DNA of 28,074 bases, from IMG/VR virus record IMGVR_UViG_3300046751_000348, positions 1 to 28,074 of that record; one strand, given 5' to 3'. The stretch is from a virus. Under the pieces are notes generated by a model. It saw only the letters and a list, made by a program, of their open reading frames with translations. It did not search any database and had not been told where the DNA came from. Numbering within the stretch: the stretch's first letter is position 1; every line of letters begins with the position of its first letter. The translations under genes and the position numbers were made by a program. Below, piece by piece: positions 1 through 7,563 of this stretch.

Positions 1-820
1 TTATCTTTCTGTAGTTAGATGCTGCCCAAGTAGGAATAACAGGGTTGCCGTTAGCGTCGGTAAAGTCTTTAGCAAGAATGTCTAACTGGCCTTTAATCGT
101 GGCCTTAGAGTCTATGTAGTTGCCTTCACCTAATTCGTCGGCAAGTAACTTACCAGACACAGTGCTGGTGTCTATTACGTTGCCTATGTCGTAGCTGACG
201 TAGTCATCCATAGCGTCGCCTAGCTCAGTTTCGCCTCGTGCAGTAGCGCCTATGTCTATCTGTGCCGCTTCGTCTATAACACTTTCGTCACTTAGATCTC
301 CCTCAGCCGCCGTTGCAAGACCTTCTCCTATGTCATCTTCAGCAGACGCAACGTCATACGCACCTTCGTCTCCTGTTCTAGAGTCAGTGGTAATGATAGT
401 CTCTGCTGCGGCGGAAGGCGCTACGTCTATGTTAGCTTGCGTAGGGTCTAGCCCGTAGCGCGGGTCAGTAGGATCTAGGAGGCTTTGCTCAGTTTCTAAT
501 TGAGTTACAGTAGGCACGTTATCTGCCATCGTCCTGTCACCTATAATGGCAGACGGGTCGGTGATAGCCCCTGCACCAAACTCGGATACAGACTGACCGT
601 CTATTGAGGTAGTCGGTCTACTTAGAGCGGGTACATTCCTTAAATTGGGGTCTTCGCCTTGTTTACCTCCAGAAATTACGTCACCTGTGGCAGAGCCTGT
701 ATAGGTTTCTCTTGCGGTAGCGGCAGAAGCCGACCCTCCTCCAGCGTTCTGTTGGGGCAAGTAATCGTCGTAGCTTGTGGATACGGGGGCGACATTTCTG
801 TCTTCTACTGTATTAGCCAT
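1..820 (-). CDS. Partial virion-like protein, N-terminal 273 residues
   Basis: An open frame starts at the ATG at 820 and runs off the left edge without a stop, so only the N-terminal 273 residues are visible. The start lies 15 bases after the stop of the TM lysozyme, with AGG about 10 bases upstream. The visible part is acidic, rich in Ala, Thr, Asp and Gly, has no cysteine and no signal peptide or membrane segment, and reads MANTVEDRNVAPVSTSY at its N-terminus. The last visible part (GQLDILAKDF, then NGNPVIPTWAAS) resembles, from memory, the region before the repeat core of long ejected or internal virion proteins of marine podoviruses. That assignment is inference. Composition and position next to the 1004-residue protein suggest the two work together in the virion. 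The function is otherwise unknown. Confidence 0.72.
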   Translation of the reverse strand, partial: MANTVEDRNVAPVSTSYDDYLPQQNAGGGSASAATARETYTGSATGDVISGGKQGEDPNLRNVPALSRPTTSIDGQSVSEFGAGAITDPSAIIGDRTMADNVPTVTQLETEQSLLDPTDPRYGLDPTQANIDVAPSAAAETIITTDSRTGDEGAYDVASAEDDIGEGLATAAEGDLSDESVIDEAAQIDIGATARGETELGDAMDDYVSYDIGNVIDTSTVSGKLLADELGEGNYIDSKATIKGQLDILAKDFTDANGNPVIPTWAASNYRKI

Positions 821-835
821 GTTTATTCATTACCT

Positions 836-1552
836 TTAATGTATTCCTTCTTTATAATCTTTTATTCTGGAGTACGTCACTAAAGCCACACCACACAGGC
901 CTATTGCCAGCAGTGCGTAGTTAACCGTACTTGAGTAAGAAATAGCCTCGTTTAATCCAGCAGATAGTAGTCCTATTCCTGCTAGTACAGACCCTATAAG
1001 AGTCTTAGATCGCGTTAAAGGCCTCAAACTGGCCGTATCAGGGCGTTGGGGCATTATAGGGCTACTTTCCCCTAGGTCCACTCCAACGGTCCACAGAGAG
1101 CCTTCTGCGGCCCTTCTGCGCGTTAGGCCACTTAAAGTAACCATCTCGCCCTCTACTTTTGCTCTATTCCATCGCATAATCTCTGCGGGTATGGCGTTGT
1201 AGTCGCCTTTATTAAGCTTTGTAAGTAGAGAGGACTTCCTAAATTTTACTACCCCTACGCTAAACACGAACGACGTTAGCGCGTCAAACTGAGGCTGGGT
1301 TAAAGGTACACCTACAGATTGTCTGATGTACGCTCCGATACGCTTCAGGTCTTCTTTTAAAAAGTCTTCACACTCTTCTTGTGTAGCCGACATACCCGAT
1401 CTAACGCTTTGTGTGTGTCCGTACCCTATTGTCCATCTTCCAGACAAACAACGATAAGATTTATAGTTGCCTTTTGAGTCTGACTTGTGGCATCCTTCAA
1501 ATCGTTTTATAAGGGTAATTGCCTCTGGTGAAACTGTATTTGGTGTACTCAT
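836..1552 (-). CDS. GH24 (T4-type) lysozyme with C-terminal two-TM hairpin
   Basis: A muramidase-type endolysin that would cut peptidoglycan glycan strands. The catalytic Glu is E19 in KRFEG. The Cys/Thr pair is C35 and T41 in YRCLSGRWTIGYGHT, giving the known E...(D/C)-x5-T arrangement. The usual E-to-Cys spacing is 8 residues. Here it is 15, so about 7 residues are inserted (HKSDSKGNYKSY region). After the lysozyme fold (to about residue 150) comes a linker and two hydrophobic stretches, roughly 184-202 and 210-227, separated by a short polar turn and ending in a charged tail. A C-terminal membrane hairpin is unusual for an endolysin. It sits among virion-like genes rather than beside the holin, so it may be a virion-associated lysozyme acting at entry, or a membrane-tethered lysis enzyme. 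Function of the core is fairly sure; the role is not. Confidence 0.88.
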   Translation of the reverse strand: MSTPNTVSPEAITLIKRFEGCHKSDSKGNYKSYRCLSGRWTIGYGHTQSVRSGMSATQEECEDFLKEDLKRIGAYIRQSVGVPLTQPQFDALTSFVFSVGVVKFRKSSLLTKLNKGDYNAIPAEIMRWNRAKVEGEMVTLSGLTRRRAAEGSLWTVGVDLGESSPIMPQRPDTASLRPLTRSKTLIGSVLAGIGLLSAGLNEAISYSSTVNYALLAIGLCGVALVTYSRIKDYKEGIH

Positions 1553-1585
1553 AGTTTATCTCCTAAAATAACTTAGTATACACCT

Positions 1586-4500
1586 TTAACCGAATCCCAT
1601 CAAGCCTTCTGCCCTAAATCCTTGTAAGAAACGACGGTCTGCCGCAGTTAAATCTTCAGGCTGGGCTAAAGGATCTGACGGAAATATCTTATCGAGTATT
1701 TCTGCTATTGCTATGTTATCAGTACCGGCTTCAGACCCGTCGTCGTAGTAGCTAGTTTCTCTAATAAATTGCCCGCTAGAGTCAATTTCTCGTGTAATCC
1801 TACGACCCATAGTGTCTACGTCATCTCTTATAAGCCCGCCTAGAGCGTTAAAGTACGTTTGCTTCTGTTCTATGTCACTGCCTTGTTGAGCTAAGTCTAT
1901 AGCGGCTTGGTTAAGGTTGCCTGTATCATCTAATACGCTACTTAGGTCAGTGACTATAGTGTCTTGTACCGTTCCGTTAGCTATGACCGTTTCTGTAAGT
2001 TTACCTTCAGCGTCTAACACACGCTCTATTTCGTCGCCGTTAGCAGTAAGGCCGCTAGAGATGAGTCCGCCGGTAGTGTCAAACGCCGTACCTATCTTAC
2101 CTTCTACTCTTTCTTTAGCCTCTAAGACTTTTCTTTCTAGGTAGTTAGTGTTGGTATTAGCGTCTTTAATAAGCTGGCCAGTACCTGCGTCTATGTCAGC
2201 ACCAAGCGCAAGGGTCTGTCTGTCTATTGCTTGAGCAGTCAGCTTTCCAGTTTGGCTATCAAGAGACACTGCATAATCTCCCAAGTCACCCTGTATTGTT
2301 TGGGTCTGACCTGCTAATAAGTTACGCATAACAGCTTCATTAGCGTTAATCTCGTCGTCAAGAGCGTCTAGCATATCTTCTCTTACGCCTGAGAGTTGCT
2401 GATCTCTAGCCGTGTTAGAGGCTAAATCTTCTTCGGCCTTGGCTAGTAAATTTGTTACGTCACCTTTAATGTTATCTATATTACCCAGAGAGACCGCTTG
2501 ACCTGCTACGGCACTGCCTACATCGGCCACACCTTCAGCGGTAGCTACGCCAGAAAGATCTACAGCTTCGTCTAGTTTTGATACAAGAAGCTCATTGTTT
2601 TGCCCTAACTCAAGCTTGTAGTCTCCTACTCCCGTACTAATAACTTGCGGAATTTCTGTGCTAATAAGCTCGTCTAACGCTTCGCTGTCTGTCTGTATAG
2701 CCTCTAGAACAGTCTTCCTGTCGTTGGCTATATTGGTTTCCATTGACGAGTAGTCTTCGGTAAAGGTAGAAGCAGCCGTGCCTATGGTCGTTGTTAGAGC
2801 CGCTATTGCAGCAGACTCGTCCATGTTGCTTACATCTATGTTACCTATAGCGTCGCCTATGTTGCTGAATTTCTCTATCGCTACATTGCCATTAGCGTCT
2901 ACGCTAGTCTTTATGTTTCCTGTAGCAGTTTCTACGTCGCTTAACAAGTTTCCTTGGTCGTCAAATATATCGAATATGTTTTCAAACTCAGGAATTACGT
3001 TAGTTTTAATCGCAGCGTCTACGCCTTCAGTGGCTGTCTTGACTTGAGCTACAGTGTTAGCAAGATCTTGCTGACCTTCTACAGTAGCTAAGTTGCCTAT
3101 GCTTTCTGTTTGGGCAGTCTGAGCCTGTTGTATGTTACCCAAGTCACCTGCAACTTGGCTTAGAGCAGTAGCAGAAGCGCCGCCTTCTAGGCTAGATATT
3201 TGAGATGCTTGATTACCAAAGCCACTAGAAACCTGACCGCCTATACCAGAAACCGCTTGCTGGATGCCTGAAGCTTTACTGGCTATCTGCCCTTCTAGCG
3301 TACCGCCAGCGCCTACAGCCCCTTCTACTCTGCCGAGAGCGTCTATAATAGAGGCGGTGTCTACGCCTAGGTCAGCTAAATCTTGGACTATGTCTAGCTG
3401 GCGATCGTCTAGTACGCCTACAGCAGCCTCAACGTCGTCTACCGTGGTTTGTACGCCGCCTACTGCAGTGCCTACTGTTTGTATTTCAGTAGTAAGGTCT
3501 CCAAATTGAGTGGTCAAAGCGTTCTGGACATCCTGCTGGTCTAACGTAGATATACCACCTATGTCTCCCCTAACGTCACCAATAGCAGTTCCTAAGCCTG
3601 CTATGTCGCTGAATAAAGTGTCTTGGCCTTCGCCACCGTAGCCTAATCCTGTTGCAACGTCTCCAGCAACTCCGCCTATTCTTGCTTCTAAAGAAGCGCC
3701 TAAATTGCTAATTAAAGAGCTTAGGTCTTTGCCTTCTGCTGTTTGATAAGAAACCGTGCCGTCTGCGTTTACTATAGGACCAATCATATCGTCAGTAGAT
3801 ATTCCTAACCCGCCTAGTAAAGATACGGCATTAGTTATAGATTGTGCGCTAATAGACTCTACCGCACCCGTAATGTCGTTTCGTATCTGTACTTGGCCTT
3901 GTACGGTAGCGTCGGCAAGTCTTGGGTCCATAGTGCCGAAAGCAGGGTCTCCAGCGGCAGCGTCTAAGGTGGATTGCTGTTGGTCCGCAGTCCTGTCGTA
4001 GAAATCTCCTGTCCCTGCTTCGGGCCTAGATCCGCCCCCAGTGCCAGTATAGCCGCCAAGATCCGAAAACATATCTTCAGTTTCGTCTGGAGAAACTGTT
4101 TCTGCGTCGATAAACATTTCTGTGTCTGCGGCAGAAGTATCTACTATGTTTTGGAATGCGCCTGTTTGTGCGCCAAGCTCGGCAGTTCTATCCCTAGCCT
4201 CGGCCTCCGCCTTGATCGCGGACACAAAGCCTGCATAATCTCTAACCCCTCGTGATGTAGAATTTGTATCCCATCCTGAGGTAAGATTGCCGCTCGAGCC
4301 AAAGCGGGACTGGACTACTAATCCAGTCGAACTATAAAGATTAGTGTCATACGCAGGTATTTCATAAACAGTACCCGCTGCAGTTGTTCCTTGAGTAGGG
4401 GCAAAAGTTATAAACCCTGATTTACTAGCATTTATATTATACCTGTCGTTTTTTGGCCGCGCTCCTAGCATGGTCTGATTTAAAGTACCAAGATTGGTTG

Positions 4501-4600
4501 TGTCTACGCCTAAATTTTGCAGTATAGCAATATCTTCTGTAGTTAAACTTAAAGTTCTCTTATGACTTGAACCTGATCTTTCGACAACTGACTCTGCCAT
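1586..4600 (-). CDS. 1004-residue cysteine-free helical virion-like protein
   Basis: A very long protein with no clear homologue by eye. It has no cysteine and few aromatics. From about residue 240 onward it is a long series of short helical segments of the type IGDVRGDIGGI, VGGVQTTVDDVEAAV and IGNIDVSNM, each separated by Gly or Asp turns. There is no signal peptide or TM segment. The C-terminus is compact and charged (LTAADRRFLQGFRAEGLMGFG region). The composition and length fit an ejected internal virion protein or long fibre. It lies between two lysozyme genes, 2 bases before the small lysozyme's end and upstream of the TM lysozyme, which suggests a part in cell-wall passage during DNA entry. 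This is inference from context. It could instead be a tail fibre or tape-measure-like protein. Confidence 0.75.
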   Translation of the reverse strand: MAESVVERSGSSHKRTLSLTTEDIAILQNLGVDTTNLGTLNQTMLGARPKNDRYNINASKSGFITFAPTQGTTAAGTVYEIPAYDTNLYSSTGLVVQSRFGSSGNLTSGWDTNSTSRGVRDYAGFVSAIKAEAEARDRTAELGAQTGAFQNIVDTSAADTEMFIDAETVSPDETEDMFSDLGGYTGTGGGSRPEAGTGDFYDRTADQQQSTLDAAAGDPAFGTMDPRLADATVQGQVQIRNDITGAVESISAQSITNAVSLLGGLGISTDDMIGPIVNADGTVSYQTAEGKDLSSLISNLGASLEARIGGVAGDVATGLGYGGEGQDTLFSDIAGLGTAIGDVRGDIGGISTLDQQDVQNALTTQFGDLTTEIQTVGTAVGGVQTTVDDVEAAVGVLDDRQLDIVQDLADLGVDTASIIDALGRVEGAVGAGGTLEGQIASKASGIQQAVSGIGGQVSSGFGNQASQISSLEGGASATALSQVAGDLGNIQQAQTAQTESIGNLATVEGQQDLANTVAQVKTATEGVDAAIKTNVIPEFENIFDIFDDQGNLLSDVETATGNIKTSVDANGNVAIEKFSNIGDAIGNIDVSNMDESAAIAALTTTIGTAASTFTEDYSSMETNIANDRKTVLEAIQTDSEALDELISTEIPQVISTGVGDYKLELGQNNELLVSKLDEAVDLSGVATAEGVADVGSAVAGQAVSLGNIDNIKGDVTNLLAKAEEDLASNTARDQQLSGVREDMLDALDDEINANEAVMRNLLAGQTQTIQGDLGDYAVSLDSQTGKLTAQAIDRQTLALGADIDAGTGQLIKDANTNTNYLERKVLEAKERVEGKIGTAFDTTGGLISSGLTANGDEIERVLDAEGKLTETVIANGTVQDTIVTDLSSVLDDTGNLNQAAIDLAQQGSDIEQKQTYFNALGGLIRDDVDTMGRRITREIDSSGQFIRETSYYDDGSEAGTDNIAIAEILDKIFPSDPLAQPEDLTAADRRFLQGFRAEGLMGFG

Positions 4601-4601
4601 T

Positions 4602-5015
4602 TTATTTATCTCCTGCTATCATGTTTGCCACATCGACACTTCTCTGTCCTACCTGACGGGCGTAATTAGAATCTAATAGTTCAGTACCGGCCAGCTCGTA
4701 TGAACCTTGCTCTAAGTACGAAATAGTATTTTTAAATTTACAAAACGTGCTTAACCCCATGTTAAACACTAGATTAACTATTGCTTCTTTTCGTATGTCG
4801 GTCAAACCGTCAAACCAAGAGAATGTAGCTTGGCACTGAGCCACAACGCTTTTAATGTCGTTATCAAGAAGATACAGGGCCTCATCTTTAGTGATTCCGA
4901 CTTCCTGTATATTTCTCCCCACGCCAATAGTGGTTTTGTTGGCGGTACACTTGTAGGGCTTTAATTCTAGCCCTTCATGCACTACCAGTTGCTTTTTAAG
5001 TCTATCGTAATCCAT
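4602..5015 (-). CDS. GH24 lysozyme (endolysin)
   Basis: A 137-residue T4-lysozyme-type muramidase. Alignment by eye to T4 lysozyme places the catalytic Glu at E14 (HEGLELKPY), the Asp20 equivalent at C23 and Thr26 at T29 (TTIGVGRN). The Asp-to-Cys change is a known natural variant of the GH24 triad, and a Cys at this position of T4 lysozyme is reported to retain activity, so the enzyme is probably active. Further family features are the DIKSVVAQC helix and the LVFNMG segment. There is no signal peptide, so release needs the holin. Its ATG overlaps the holin stop by one base (TAATG), a coupled holin-endolysin pair. This is most likely the endolysin that frees progeny. Confidence 0.92.
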   Translation of the reverse strand: MDYDRLKKQLVVHEGLELKPYKCTANKTTIGVGRNIQEVGITKDEALYLLDNDIKSVVAQCQATFSWFDGLTDIRKEAIVNLVFNMGLSTFCKFKNTISYLEQGSYELAGTELLDSNYARQVGQRSVDVANMIAGDK

Positions 5016-5491
5016 TATTCATCCTTCCCGTGACTAGCGCCAAAGTAAAACGAGCTTATACCTGAAACAAGTCCTCCGAGATACCCCAAGACAAGAGATA
5101 CAATAGTATCGCTGTTAGCGTCAGGGGGCTGAATAGTAACGAGGAATATATAAGCCAAAAAGCCGATAAGGCTAAATAGTCCAAATACTCGTGGTGTCCA
5201 ATCTCCTTTATGAGCTTTTCTAGCGTCTTGTACATCAGCAGTCTCCAGAGCAAATATGTCTACGTCCATCTGTTTCATTTGAGCTTCAAAATCTAGCTCT
5301 GCTTTTTTTATTTCTGCTAACTGCTCAGGGGTTGCCTGTTGCATAGCTGTAGAAATAGACTTGGGGTCTGGCTTGCACCCCAGTACCGCAGAAATAGCTT
5401 GTGCGGCAGTGCCTCCTAGAGGACCACCTAATGCTGTGCCTAGCGTAGGGGCTACTGCCCCAATGACATTTTTCAATGCACTAAAATTCAT
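5015..5491 (-). CDS. Putative holin of the 3TM (GTA-type) family
   Basis: A 158-residue membrane protein. The N-terminus (residues 5-38) is hydrophobic and Gly/Ala-rich (VIGAVAPTLGTALGG). The middle (about 45-95) is a charged helical part with the typical ATPEQLAEIKKAELDFEAQM pattern. The C-terminus carries two TM segments, around 102-119 (VFGLFSLIGFLAYIFLV) and 129-152, the second ending in SSFYFGASHG. This layout matches the family of three-TM holins first described in gene transfer agents and common in marine phages (recognised from memory). It would make holes in the inner membrane at lysis time. It directly precedes the lysozyme with a one-base overlap, which supports the role. Confidence 0.78.
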   Translation of the reverse strand: MNFSALKNVIGAVAPTLGTALGGPLGGTAAQAISAVLGCKPDPKSISTAMQQATPEQLAEIKKAELDFEAQMKQMDVDIFALETADVQDARKAHKGDWTPRVFGLFSLIGFLAYIFLVTIQPPDANSDTIVSLVLGYLGGLVSGISSFYFGASHGKDE

Positions 5492-5497
5492 AATTAC

Positions 5498-5788
5498 CTA
5501 CCATTTAGATTTATTTGCCCAAAAAGCTGCAGACATTTTACCTTTAGCAATGTTCTTGCCGTGCCTAGCCTTAAAGGATTTACGTTTTGCTTTAGTTTTA
5601 GCAGACTCACCTTTCTTAGGTTTACCTGCAGTCTTAGCCCCTTGTTCGCCGTAGCGTATCGTTTTAATTTTGTCGCCTTCTTTGGCAACTACTACGTGGC
5701 TTTTCTTGGGGTGATTAGGAGTGCGTTTAGGTTTATTATACCCGCTAACACCGGCTCTTGCTAATCTAGGGTCTTTCTTTTTAGCCAT
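5498..5788 (-). CDS. Small basic marine-phage protein (DUF6321-like)
   Basis: A 96-residue, strongly basic protein. It opens with MAKKKDPRLARAGVSGYNKP and closes with FKARHGKNIAKGKMSAAFWA. I recognise this pattern from conserved proteins of cyanophages and other marine phages, probably the family called DUF6321; the family number is from memory. No enzymatic motif, signal peptide or membrane segment is visible. Its function is unknown. The high Lys/Arg content fits binding to nucleic acid. It sits between a membrane coiled-coil gene and the holin, with gaps of only 4 and 6 bases, so it is co-transcribed with the lysis genes. A virion or DNA-associated role is as likely as a lysis role. Confidence 0.82.
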   Translation of the reverse strand: MAKKKDPRLARAGVSGYNKPKRTPNHPKKSHVVVAKEGDKIKTIRYGEQGAKTAGKPKKGESAKTKAKRKSFKARHGKNIAKGKMSAAFWANKSKW

Positions 5789-5792
5789 AATA

Positions 5793-6221
5793 TTAACCTA
5801 AAGGGTTGCTGTTACTTTTCAGTAAGTTTACTCTCGAATCAATACTTTTAATCTCTTCTTGAAGCCTTTTAATCTCGCTTTTAATATTTGATATTCTGCT
5901 TTTATTAACGCTAACATCGCTTTGAATTTGGCTTGTATCAACATTTTTAATTCCACTAATTTTTGTTTCAACATTTTTAATTTGCTCCTCTATTGTAGCT
6001 ATTGTTGCAGATAGCCTACCCACATCACTATTATTTTGTGTTACTTCTAAAGTAGTAAGGCGTTTCTCCATAGTACGAATCTCCTCAACATTATACAGTT
6101 CTGACATAGAACCTTCCAGTTGGGCTACTTTTTCTTCCATTGTGGCAAATGTCATGGCGACACCACCTAACGCACCTAAGATGCCTATCCAAGTGCCTAT
6201 TTGTTCTGCGTTTATATTCAT
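5793..6221 (-). CDS. Membrane-anchored coiled-coil protein, possible spanin-like
   Basis: A 142-residue protein with one N-terminal TM segment (about residues 8-27, IGTWIGILGALGGVAMTFA) followed by an almost continuous coiled coil to the end (heptad-like MEEKVAQLEGSMSEL, MEKRLTTLEV, IKSEIKRLQEEIKS). This topology, a short N-terminus, one TM and a long helical rod, is that of inner-membrane spanins (Rz-like) and of some XhlA-like proteins. The position just upstream of the holin-lysozyme pair supports a lysis role. No outer-membrane lipoprotein partner with a clear lipobox is visible nearby. The ATG overlaps the previous stop as ATGA, so translation is probably coupled. Assignment as a spanin is inference. 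Confidence 0.72.
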   Translation of the reverse strand: MNINAEQIGTWIGILGALGGVAMTFATMEEKVAQLEGSMSELYNVEEIRTMEKRLTTLEVTQNNSDVGRLSATIATIEEQIKNVETKISGIKNVDTSQIQSDVSVNKSRISNIKSEIKRLQEEIKSIDSRVNLLKSNSNPLG

Positions 6222-7006
6222 CGTAATATCATCTCCATGTCTTGTTGTGAGTCATTAGAGTACAGGTAGTACATGGCGCTCTCTACCCCTACGTTGTGTT
6301 GGTTCCAATCAAGGTTCAATTGTCTGGGCATTAATTCATCAATAGAGACTGCGGTGTTTGTAAAAAAGTCCATGACTGTGTTGGTGTTCATAAAGGAAGC
6401 GGCTATTGTATCTATAACAAAGCTGTCCTGAGCGTAGCCTTCGATCATGTTCTTTGTTAAGGAAGCCTCTAACATTCCAGAAATACTCGTATTAAATTGC
6501 TGACGACTAGACTCCTTAATAGCTCTTAAATCATTCTCAGTTGCATATGCCTCTGCATTAATCTTAGTCTGCTGATCACCGTCAACAAGCATCTCAGCTA
6601 TACTTGTAACTGCTGCTATCTCGCTCGCTGCTTCGATCAGGGAGTCTTTCTCGTCCTCATAAGTACCCTGCTCTACGTCAATCATATCGTTCAGTAGAAC
6701 GGCTGTGAGAGCCTCTGGAGTGCTGTTCGCTAAACCATCAGCATAGGCAGCATTAAAGGTGCCCATTTGTTCTGGTGTTAGCTCGTAGCTAGTCCCATCG
6801 TCGTTGTTGTAGATAATAGTGTTACCATCTAGCATAGACTGAGTAGTCCATTGGATGTAATCCTGCATATTACTGTTTATCACAGTCGTTATCGTAGACG
6901 TGCTTTCGCTTAATGCTGTCATATCGAAGTCGTTTTCCTGTGCAGTCGTCTTTATCGACAACAGGAGCATCAGGGACAAGATCAGGATGTTTTTTATAGT
7001 ATTCAA
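6218..7006 (-). CDS. Exported protein with signal peptide, TTG start
   Basis: A 262-residue protein with a clear signal peptide (NTIKNILILSLMLLLSIKTTA, cleavage likely after TTA, before QEND). The start codon is TTG at 7006-7004. An AGGAG Shine-Dalgarno sequence 9 bases upstream decides this start and lies inside the coding part of the preceding gene. The first 137 bases, including the whole signal peptide, overlap the end of that gene in another frame. The mature part is acidic and helical with few aromatics and no cysteine. I do not recognise the family. A protein exported to the periplasm and encoded in a block of membrane genes may belong to lysis, superinfection exclusion or virion surface. 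Which one cannot be said from the sequence. Confidence 0.72.
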   Translation of the reverse strand: MNTIKNILILSLMLLLSIKTTAQENDFDMTALSESTSTITTVINSNMQDYIQWTTQSMLDGNTIIYNNDDGTSYELTPEQMGTFNAAYADGLANSTPEALTAVLLNDMIDVEQGTYEDEKDSLIEAASEIAAVTSIAEMLVDGDQQTKINAEAYATENDLRAIKESSRQQFNTSISGMLEASLTKNMIEGYAQDSFVIDTIAASFMNTNTVMDFFTNTAVSIDELMPRQLNLDWNQHNVGVESAMYYLYSNDSQQDMEMILR

Positions 7007-7469
7007 GCGCTTCTTCTCCTATTTTACCTTTAATTGGGCAGGGCGTTTGGGCGTTTCTCATAGCCCACCAAACCCGTGCGTCTTGGCATAAAATGCTAGT
7101 TGCAGCAACCTTTAGTCCTAAAGAAGACAACTGCCTACTGAGCTTTAGCCTTTCGCAATTTACATCTACTTTCATTTTAGATGTGCTAATGCCTATCTGT
7201 AGCGTCTGCACACCTGAACCCGATGTAACAATACAGGTATCTGCTTGATACGTTGGGGTAGAGGGTGCTACCGCTGTTGTCACAGGCATACCTTCTTGGT
7301 TTACCGTTGTTTCAGTAGTCGTCGTAATAGTCTCAGCTTGCTGGTTAGTACCAAAATCTCCTACAGTAGCTTCACTTGCAAGGCTAGAAGAACTTACTAA
7401 TAATACCAGTAGCAATAATGAGTACATACAGCCCCCAGATAGTATTCTGCTGAAACTTAAATTTGTCAC
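6870..7469 (-). CDS. Exported Cys-containing protein, GTG start
   Basis: A 199-residue frame starting at GTG (7469) with GAGG six bases upstream. An alternative ATG at 7427 behind a GGGGG run gives 185 residues. Both keep a strong hydrophobic export signal (YSLLLLVLLVSSSSLA); the GTG start adds a slightly basic N-region. Residues 40-70 are Thr-rich (TITTTTETTVN). The mature part has several cysteines (CIVTSGSG, NCERLK, LCQDARVWWAM, PCPIKGKIG, DDCTGK), which suggests a periplasmic fold with disulfides. Similar proteins occur in marine phages (from memory) with no known role. It overlaps the upstream small membrane gene by up to 86 bases and the downstream exported gene by 137 bases, all in different frames. 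Confidence 0.7.
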   Translation of the reverse strand: MTNLSFSRILSGGCMYSLLLLVLLVSSSSLASEATVGDFGTNQQAETITTTTETTVNQEGMPVTTAVAPSTPTYQADTCIVTSGSGVQTLQIGISTSKMKVDVNCERLKLSRQLSSLGLKVAATSILCQDARVWWAMRNAQTPCPIKGKIGEEALEYYKKHPDLVPDAPVVDKDDCTGKRLRYDSIKRKHVYDNDCDKQ

Positions 7470-7563
7470 TTCCGGCCTCTAACCTACGGTTTATGTTTTC
7501 TAAATGTATACTGCATTCAGCTTCGTGCTTTTCTAGCTTGGCTAGTAAATCTTTTATAGTCAT
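7384..7563 (-). CDS. 59-residue XhlA-like membrane protein
   Basis: A short gene that is easy to miss. Its ATG overlaps the previous stop by one base (TAATG) and it ends at TAG 7386-7384. The product begins MTIKDLLAKLEKHEAECSIH, continues as a charged amphipathic helix to about residue 40, and ends with one TM segment (TIWGLYVLIIATGIISKFF, 41-59). This is the topology of the haemolysin XhlA / small holin-associated family: a cytoplasmic coiled coil and a C-terminal TM helix. It overlaps the start of the following exported gene in another frame. It is probably a lysis accessory protein or small holin. The protein-like pattern and coupled start make it likely real; the function is inference. 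Confidence 0.72.
   Translation of the reverse strand: MTIKDLLAKLEKHEAECSIHLENINRRLEAGSDKFKFQQNTIWGLYVLIIATGIISKFF

Noticed and set aside
252-458. Open frames on the plus strand throughout the window (for example 252-458, 659-883, 2778-3047, 24307-24813)
   Set aside because: They lie opposite well-supported minus-strand genes, have low-complexity or implausible products and no ribosome-binding sites. They are antisense shadows of the real genes.
5056-5253. A 65-residue frame on the minus strand inside the holin gene
   Set aside because: It lies in another frame within the holin, has no own ribosome-binding site, and its hydrophobicity mirrors the TM codons of the holin.
6218-7469. Programmed frameshift joining the two exported genes into one protein
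   Set aside because: The second gene has its own signal peptide and a good ribosome-binding site, and no slippery sequence with a following hairpin was noticed in the overlap.
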